Assembly (NCBI GenBank): GCA_963665555.2
Contig: OY762308.1
Span: forward strand, 496,001-560,000
Length of the DNA: 64,000 nt
DNA from: CAXXXW01 sp963665555
GTDB lineage: Bacteria > Pseudomonadota > Alphaproteobacteria > Thalassobaculales > Thalassobaculaceae
Direction: 5' to 3'
In this document: one piece after another, positions 59,210 through 64,000 of the stretch
How the letters are laid out: the number at the start of each line of letters is the position of its first letter
How positions within the stretch are numbered: the first letter of the stretch is position 1
Made by a program: the position numbers and the translations under genes
Notes under the pieces: generated by a model
What the model saw: only the letters and a program-made list of their open reading frames with translations
The model's database searches: none
Told to the model about the DNA's origin: nothing

Positions 59210-60600
59210 GCCGCTACTTCCGGGAGGCCGGCCCGGAGGAAATCCTCCGCGACTACCCGCTCGGGGAGGCGTTCGCGGCCGGCGTCGCGCGCATGGACCG
59301 CGGCCGGCTGCGGGCGCTGCAAGAGCGGCGCTTCCGCCGCGCGGTCGCGCGCGCCTGGGAGGTCCCGTTCTACGCCCGGCGCTGGCGCGCCGCCGGGCTG
59401 GAGCCGGGAGACATCGCCGGCCTCGACGACATCGGGCGCATCCCGCCCTACTCCAAGGCCGACCTGATGGCGAGCGTCGAGGCCCATCCGCCGCTCGGCG
59501 ACTTCATCGGTCCCGCCGGGCCGGACGGGCGCGCGGCGGCGGACGCCCGCGTCGTCATGCACACCACCAGCGGCACCACCGGCGCGCCGCAGCCGCTGTT
59601 CTACGGGCCGCGCGACCGGGAGATACAGAACGCGCTGCTGGCGCGGGCCTACCTGCTCCAGGGGCTGCGGCCGGACGATGTCGTGCATTCCGTCTACGGG
59701 TTCGGGATGGTCAATGGCGGCCACTACATCCGCGAGGCGGTCCTGCACTACACCGACGCGCTGCTGCTCCCGGCCGGCACCGGGCTGGAGACGCGCTCGG
59801 AGCAGCAGGTGGACCTGATGCGCCGGTTCGGCGCGACCGTCGTCGTCGGCTTCGCGGACTACATCCTGAAGCTGGCCGAGGTGGCGCGCGCGGCCGGGCT
59901 GGAGCCGGGGCGCGACCTTCCCGTCCGCCTGGTCTCCGGCCATCTCGGCGACGACGGGGGCGAGGCGCTGTCGGCCGCCTGGGGCGGGGCCGGGGTCTTC
60001 GACTGGTACGGCGTCGGCGACACCGGGATCGTCGCCGCCCAGGGGCCGGACCGCGACGGCCTGCATATCTGGGAGGACGCGCATATCGTCGAAATCCTCG
60101 ACCCCGACACCGGCCGCCCGGTCCCCGACGGCCAGCCGGGGAACGTCTGCGTCACCGTGCTGTTCAAGGACGGCGTGTATCCCATCCTGCGCTTCGACAC
60201 GAAGGACGTCTCCGCGATCCTGCCCGGCGCCGGCGCCGCCGGCTTCTCGCTGCGGCGGATGGCGGGGTTCCGGGGGCGCAGCGACAACATGGTCAAGCTG
60301 CGCGGGATCAATGTCTACCCGACCGGGATCGGCGCGATCCTGCGCGAGGTCGGCGGGCTGGGCGGGGAGTATGTCTGCCGGGTCCGGCGCGAGGGCGGGC
60401 GGGACGCGATGATTGTGGTGTGCGAGACCGCGCCGGGCGCGGGGCCGGGCGACGAGGGCCCGGCCGGGGCCGCGGCCCGCCTGCTGCGCGAGCGCCTCGG
60501 CGTCGCGGTCGAGGTCGAACTGGTCCCGCCGGGCGCCACGGCCGAGGCGACGCAACTCCACCGCCGCCAGAAACCCGTCCGCCTGATCGACGAGCGGTAG
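59206..60600 (+). CDS. Phenylacetate-CoA ligase-like AMP-binding protein
   Basis: A 464-residue adenylate-forming enzyme. The P-loop is MHTTSGTTGAPQPLFYG (near residue 121-137), the FGMVNGGHYIREA region follows, FDWYGVGDTGIVAAQGP is the adenine and substrate pocket, LRFDTKDVS holds the conserved Asp, and the C-domain has GRSDNMVKLRGINVYPTGI. This is the PaaK branch, which makes aryl- or short acyl-CoA. The GTG start overlaps the MmgE/PrpD stop by four bases. The C-terminal domain ends with HRRQKPVRLID. Confidence 0.9.
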   Translation: MSRYFREAGPEEILRDYPLGEAFAAGVARMDRGRLRALQERRFRRAVARAWEVPFYARRWRAAGLEPGDIAGLDDIGRIPPYSKADLMASVEAHPPLGDFIGPAGPDGRAAADARVVMHTTSGTTGAPQPLFYGPRDREIQNALLARAYLLQGLRPDDVVHSVYGFGMVNGGHYIREAVLHYTDALLLPAGTGLETRSEQQVDLMRRFGATVVVGFADYILKLAEVARAAGLEPGRDLPVRLVSGHLGDDGGEALSAAWGGAGVFDWYGVGDTGIVAAQGPDRDGLHIWEDAHIVEILDPDTGRPVPDGQPGNVCVTVLFKDGVYPILRFDTKDVSAILPGAGAAGFSLRRMAGFRGRSDNMVKLRGINVYPTGIGAILREVGGLGGEYVCRVRREGGRDAMIVVCETAPGAGPGDEGPAGAAARLLRERLGVAVEVELVPPGATAEATQLHRRQKPVRLIDER

Positions 60601-60646
60601 GCGCCCGGCGCGGCCGCCCCGCGCCCCATCGGAAAGGAGCGTCGAC

Positions 60647-61510
60647 ATGGCCCAGGAGAAGGCGCGCTACGGGTTCGGCGACGAGGAGCTGGCGGCCCAG
60701 CCGACCGTCTTCCGCGACGGGCTGTTCGAGGGGCGGACGGTGCTGGTCTCCGGCGGGGGGAGCGGGCTGGGCAAGGCCATCGCCGCCCTGTTCGCCCGGC
60801 TCGGCGCGCGGGTCGCCATCTGCGGGCGCGACGCCGGGAAGCTGGAGGCGGCCGCCGCCTTCCTCGAACGCTTCGGCGGCGAGACGATGGCGCGGGCCAT
60901 GACCATCCGCGATCCCGAAGCCGCCGCCGCCACGATCGACGCGACCCGCGAGCGGTTCGGCGGGCTGGACGTGCTGGTGAACAACGCCGGCGGCCAGTTC
61001 GCCCAGGCCGCGCTCGACTTCACGCCCAAGGGCTGGAACGCCGTCATCGACACCAACCTCAACGGCTCCTGGCACATGATGCAGGCCGCCGCGCGGCGCT
61101 GGCGCGACGCCGGGACCGGCGGCGCCATCGTCAACGTGGTCGCCGATTTCTGGCGCGGGATGCCCGGCCTCGCCCACACGGCGGCGGCGCGGGCCGGCGT
61201 CGTGTACCTCTCGAAGACCGTCGCCGTCGAATGGGCGCCGCTCGGCATCCGCGTCAACTGCGTCGCGCCCGGCTGCTGCGAGACGCACGCCTTCGCCCAG
61301 TACCCGCCGGAGGGAACCGCGACCTACTGGGAGGCCAACCCGATGCTGCGGCCCGGCGACGCGACCGACATCGCCGAGGCCTGCGTCTGGCTCGCCGCCC
61401 CGTCGGCCAAGTTCGTCACCGGGGAGGTGGTGACGGTGGACGGCGGCCAGCAATTGTGGGGCGACCCCTGGGCCATCGGCCGGCCGGACTGGGCCAGGCT
61501 CGCGCCGTAG
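60647..61510 (+). CDS. SDR-family reductase, 2,4-dienoyl-CoA reductase-like
   Basis: A 287-residue SDR with an NAD(P) loop SGGGSGLGKAIAALFA, NNAGGQFAQAALDFTPKGW and the VEWAPLGIRVNCVAPG helix. At the usual Tyr-x-x-x-Lys position it reads HTAAARAGVVYLSKT, so the standard YxxxK dyad is missing, as in peroxisomal-type 2,4-dienoyl-CoA reductases, which use other residues. It likely acts on an enoyl- or dienoyl-CoA produced by the neighbouring ligase. AAGGAGCG precedes the ATG. Confidence 0.86.
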   Translation: MAQEKARYGFGDEELAAQPTVFRDGLFEGRTVLVSGGGSGLGKAIAALFARLGARVAICGRDAGKLEAAAAFLERFGGETMARAMTIRDPEAAAATIDATRERFGGLDVLVNNAGGQFAQAALDFTPKGWNAVIDTNLNGSWHMMQAAARRWRDAGTGGAIVNVVADFWRGMPGLAHTAAARAGVVYLSKTVAVEWAPLGIRVNCVAPGCCETHAFAQYPPEGTATYWEANPMLRPGDATDIAEACVWLAAPSAKFVTGEVVTVDGGQQLWGDPWAIGRPDWARLAP

Positions 61511-61626
61511 GGCGGCCGGCGCGGCCGGCGTCGCGCGGGGAACGGGTTCGGGCGGTTTCGCGCTGGCGCGCCGGGCCGCCCCGCGGCAAGCTTGTCGAAG
61601 GGCGCGGTCGCGGGCGGGAGGAGCGC

Positions 61627-63180
61627 ATGGCCGAGGCGGAAGACAGGCCGGGGCGCGGCGGACGGCGCCGCCGCCGGCCGGAAGCCGCGCCGAAGCCCGA
61701 GCGCGAGGTCGATTACCGCCGCCTCGCCAACCCCTTCCCGCCGATGCGCGTGTTCTCCGACGACGAGGTCGCGCACATCCACGAGACGGCGCTCAGGGTG
61801 CTGGAGGAGTTGGGGATGCGCGTCCTGCTCCCCCGGGCGCGCGACATCTACCGCCGCGCCGGGGCCGCGGTGGACGGGGAAACGCTGGTCGCGCGGATCG
61901 ACCGCGGCCTGGTCGCCGAGGCGCTGGCCAGCGCGCCCGGCGAGGTCGTGGCGCGGGGCGGCGCGCCCGGCCGGGAGATCGTCTTCGGCGGCGCGCGCGT
62001 GGCCTTCGGCGGCGTCGGCGGCGCGCCGCACGCGATGGACCTCGACAACGGCAAGCGCCCCGGAACCCTCGAGGACTTCCGGACCGCGACCCGGCTCACC
62101 CAGAGCTTCGACGTGCTCCATTTCCTCGGCGGCTCGCCCGAGGCGCAGGACATCGAGACCCGGTTCCGCCACCTGGAGACGACGCGCGTGCAGCTGCTGG
62201 AGAGCGACAAGCTCCCCGGCGTCTATTCCCGCGGCCCGCCGCAGGTGCGCGACTGTTTCGAGATGGTGAAGCTGGCGCGCGGCCTCCCCGACGACGACGC
62301 GCTGCGCCGGGCGGTCCATTGCAAGACCGTCGTCAACACCAACTCGCCGCTCGCCCTCGACATCCCGATGGCCAACGGCATTATCGACTTCGCGGAGATG
62401 GGGCAGCTTGTCGTGGTCACGCCGTTCTGCCTCGCCGGCGCGATGGCGCCGGTGACGATCGCCGGCGCGCTCACGCTGCAGCACGCCGAGGCGCTGGCGG
62501 GGATCGCGCTGGGGCAGCTGGTCCGGCCCGGCGCGCCCGTGCTTTACGGCAGCTTCTCCTCCAACGTGGACATGAAGTCCGGCGCGCCCGCCTTCGGCAC
62601 GCCGGAGCATGTGAAGTCGCTCCTCGGCGCGGGGCAACTGGCCCGCCATATCGGCCTGCCCTGGCGGTCCGGCGCCGGCACCGCCTCGAACGCGGTGGAC
62701 GCCCAGGCGACCTGGGAGACCCAGGCGAGCCTGTGGGGCGCGGTCATGGGCGGCTCCCACATGGTGCTGCACGCCGCCGGATGGATGGAGGGCGGGCTGT
62801 CGGCCTCCTTCGAGAAGTTCGTGGTCGATGTCGAACTGCTGCAGGGCTTCGCCGAACTGTTCCGGCCGGTGGCGGCGGACGACGACGAGCTCGGCTTCGA
62901 CGCGATGGCGGAGGTCGGCCCCGGCGGCCATTTCTTCGCCGCCGCGCACACGATGGAGCGCTACCGCACCGAGTTCTACGCGCCGCTGCTCTCCGACTGG
63001 CGCAATTTCGGCCAGTGGACCGAGGCCGGCGCGCCCGACGCCACCGAGCGCGCCAACGCGATCTGGAAACGGACGATCGCCGAATTCGAGCCGCCGCCGC
63101 TCGACATCGCCCGGCGCGAGGCGATCGACGCCTTCGTCGAACGCCGGACCCGCGAGGGCGGCGCGCCGCCGGAGTCGTGA
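61627..63180 (+). CDS. MttB-family (COG5598) methyltransferase, non-pyrrolysine
   Basis: A 517-residue trimethylamine methyltransferase-superfamily protein. After a basic N-terminus (RGGRRRRRP), the catalytic barrel shows ALRVLEELGMRVL, FGGVGGAPHAMDLDNGKRPG, CKTVVNTNSPLALDIPM, FCLAGAMAPVTIAGALTL and GGSHMVLHAAGWMEGGL. The frame runs through without an internal amber codon, so it lacks the pyrrolysine of true MttB and belongs with glycine-betaine-type (MtgB) and other quaternary-amine demethylases. It would pass a methyl group to a corrinoid protein; none is adjacent. It precedes the DMSP lyase gene. Confidence 0.88.
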   Translation: MAEAEDRPGRGGRRRRRPEAAPKPEREVDYRRLANPFPPMRVFSDDEVAHIHETALRVLEELGMRVLLPRARDIYRRAGAAVDGETLVARIDRGLVAEALASAPGEVVARGGAPGREIVFGGARVAFGGVGGAPHAMDLDNGKRPGTLEDFRTATRLTQSFDVLHFLGGSPEAQDIETRFRHLETTRVQLLESDKLPGVYSRGPPQVRDCFEMVKLARGLPDDDALRRAVHCKTVVNTNSPLALDIPMANGIIDFAEMGQLVVVTPFCLAGAMAPVTIAGALTLQHAEALAGIALGQLVRPGAPVLYGSFSSNVDMKSGAPAFGTPEHVKSLLGAGQLARHIGLPWRSGAGTASNAVDAQATWETQASLWGAVMGGSHMVLHAAGWMEGGLSASFEKFVVDVELLQGFAELFRPVAADDDELGFDAMAEVGPGGHFFAAAHTMERYRTEFYAPLLSDWRNFGQWTEAGAPDATERANAIWKRTIAEFEPPPLDIARREAIDAFVERRTREGGAPPES

Positions 63181-63285
63181 GCGGGACAAAGCTTTTTCCG
63201 AACATGTCGCTCGCATGACAGCGCGCGGGGCCGGGCGGCGCCCAGAATCGGGGAGCGGAACGGACGAGCGGCGGAGGCGCGCGCC

Positions 63286-64000
63286 ATGAACCTCGACGAC
63301 AGCCATGCCCGGCGGCGCAAGATCGGCCCGGCCGGCCCGGCGGCGGCCGCCGCCGGCCGCGCGCCGTTCCCCGGCTCCGCGCCGTCCGCCGCGCCCGCGC
63401 TCCGCCCCGACGGCACGCCGGACGACGACGACCGGGTGGAGACCGGCCCGACGCCGCTCGCCTACGCCGAATGGGCGGCGGCGGGGCTGGAGGTCCCGCA
63501 CCTGCCCTCGCTGCGCCGCTTCCGGCTCGACCGGGTGGTCCGCGCGCTGGCGGAGCGCGACTACGGCGCGGTCCTGCTGTTCGACCCGATCAACATCCGC
63601 TACGCCTCCGACACCACCAACATGCAGATCTGGGCGATGCACGACCCGTTCCGGGCCTGCCTGGTGGCGGCGGACGGCCACATGGTGGTGTGGGACTTCA
63701 AGCGCCTGGGCAACCTGCTCACCGCCCACAACCCGCTGGTGCGCGAGACCCGGCGCGGCGCCTCGTTCTTCTACTTCCTGAGCGGCGACGCGACGGCGGC
63801 GGACGCCGCCCGCTTCGCCGGCGAGGTCGACGCCCTGGTGCGGGAGCGGTGCGGCGCCAACCGCCGCCTCGCGGTGGACAAGATCATGGTCCACGGGCTG
63901 CGCGCCCTCGAACGGCTCGGCCTCGAGGTCATGGAGGGCGAGGAGGCATGGAAAAGGCCCGATCCGTGAAGGGGCCGGAGGAGGTCAGGGCGATGCGCTG
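63286..64000 (+). pseudogene. dddP: DMSP lyase DddP (M24 peptidase fold), N-terminal part with frame break
   Basis: The 227-residue frame closely matches the N-terminus of DddP: GPTPLAYAEWAAAGLEVP, DYGAVLLFDPINIRYASDTTNM, NPLVRETRRGASFFYFL and RLAVDKIMVHGLRALERLG. DddP cleaves DMSP to DMS and acrylate. At 63946-63948 the frame appears broken. The intact frame reads EEAWKRPDP and stops at 63969. The frame opening with the ATG at 63948 reads EKARSVKGPEEVRAMR, matching the expected continuation (EKAR...KGPxE...MR), so one base seems missing after gc. The metal-binding C-terminal domain lies beyond the window. A sequencing or assembly error is equally possible. Confidence 0.8.

Noticed and set aside
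61627..63180. Pyrrolysine-containing MttB
   Set aside because: The 517-codon frame has no internal amber codon, so this is a non-pyrrolysine member.

Overview
The window is about 64 kb of very GC-rich DNA (clearly above 70% by eye) with dense, short-spaced genes. It looks like a chromosomal segment of a marine or host-associated alphaproteobacterium. The evidence is conserved alphaproteobacterial gene orders (argH-lptM-lysA-DUF4175-ftsE-ftsX; dnaX-ybaB-recR beside the SRP RNA; etfB-etfA beside a PduO-type cobalamin adenosyltransferase and a twin-helix HIG1-like protein). A dddP-like DMSP lyase and an HpsN-like dehydrogenase, both families met in marine bacteria, fit the same picture. No phage, integrase or transposase was seen.

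Layout. 1-354: end of a hydantoinase B gene. 371-1553: a small coiled-coil membrane protein and a formate/nitrite-type channel. 1677-4125: an arsenic unit, a Cys-pair-rich ArsR with its promoter, an ArsP-type permease and serine acetyltransferase. 4180-10248: a phosphotransferase, then a forward catabolic run (HpcH/HpaI aldolase, amidase, nucleoside transporter, MaoC hydratase, CitE-like lyase). 10249-14335: a 28-residue membrane peptide, a K+-channel-like protein, a phytanoyl-CoA dioxygenase and an RTX repeat protein. 14402: tRNA-Pro(CGG). 14522-20946: enoyl-CoA hydratase coupled to a fused hydantoinase A/B (5-oxoprolinase type), with a divergent TauD-type dioxygenase and GntR regulator. 21021-31407: housekeeping (UbiB kinase, DUF218, FtsX, FtsE, DUF4175, LysA, LptM, ArgH, TlpA). 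31447-35878: an orphan DNA adenine methylase, then hydroxybutyryl-CoA dehydrogenase, EtfA/EtfB and cobalamin adenosyltransferase. 35986-36629: a VapBC-like toxin-antitoxin pair. 37069-42740: Nudix hydrolase and an aromatic amino acid cluster (TyrA, HisC, chorismate mutase), a methyltransferase and an enolase-superfamily enzyme. 42863-48414: GloB, GST, PaiB-like protein, RecR, YbaB, DnaX, a secreted cyanovirin-N-like protein and the SRP RNA. 48545-54510: copper chaperone, dehydrogenases, a lone MbcA-type antitoxin and an HpsN/HisD paralogue. 54603-56155: a compact ATPase overlapping a nuclease-like gene. 56274-64000: a catabolic operon (GST, PuuE-like deacetylase, MmgE/PrpD, acyl-CoA ligase-like protein, SDR, MttB-like methyltransferase) ending in a DMSP lyase gene that breaks frame near its cut-off point.

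The accessory content is mostly small-molecule catabolism: hydantoin/oxoproline derivatives, amides, CoA esters, methylated amines or betaines, DMSP and perhaps sulfonates. Many adjacent genes overlap by four bases (ATGA or GTGA), which points to translational coupling. The parts most worth a second look are the cyanovirin-N-like protein between ffs and dnaX (47756-48262), the ATPase plus PD-(D/E)XK-like pair (54603-56155), the frame break in dddP (63946-63948), and the ArsR with five vicinal cysteine pairs (1775-2218).
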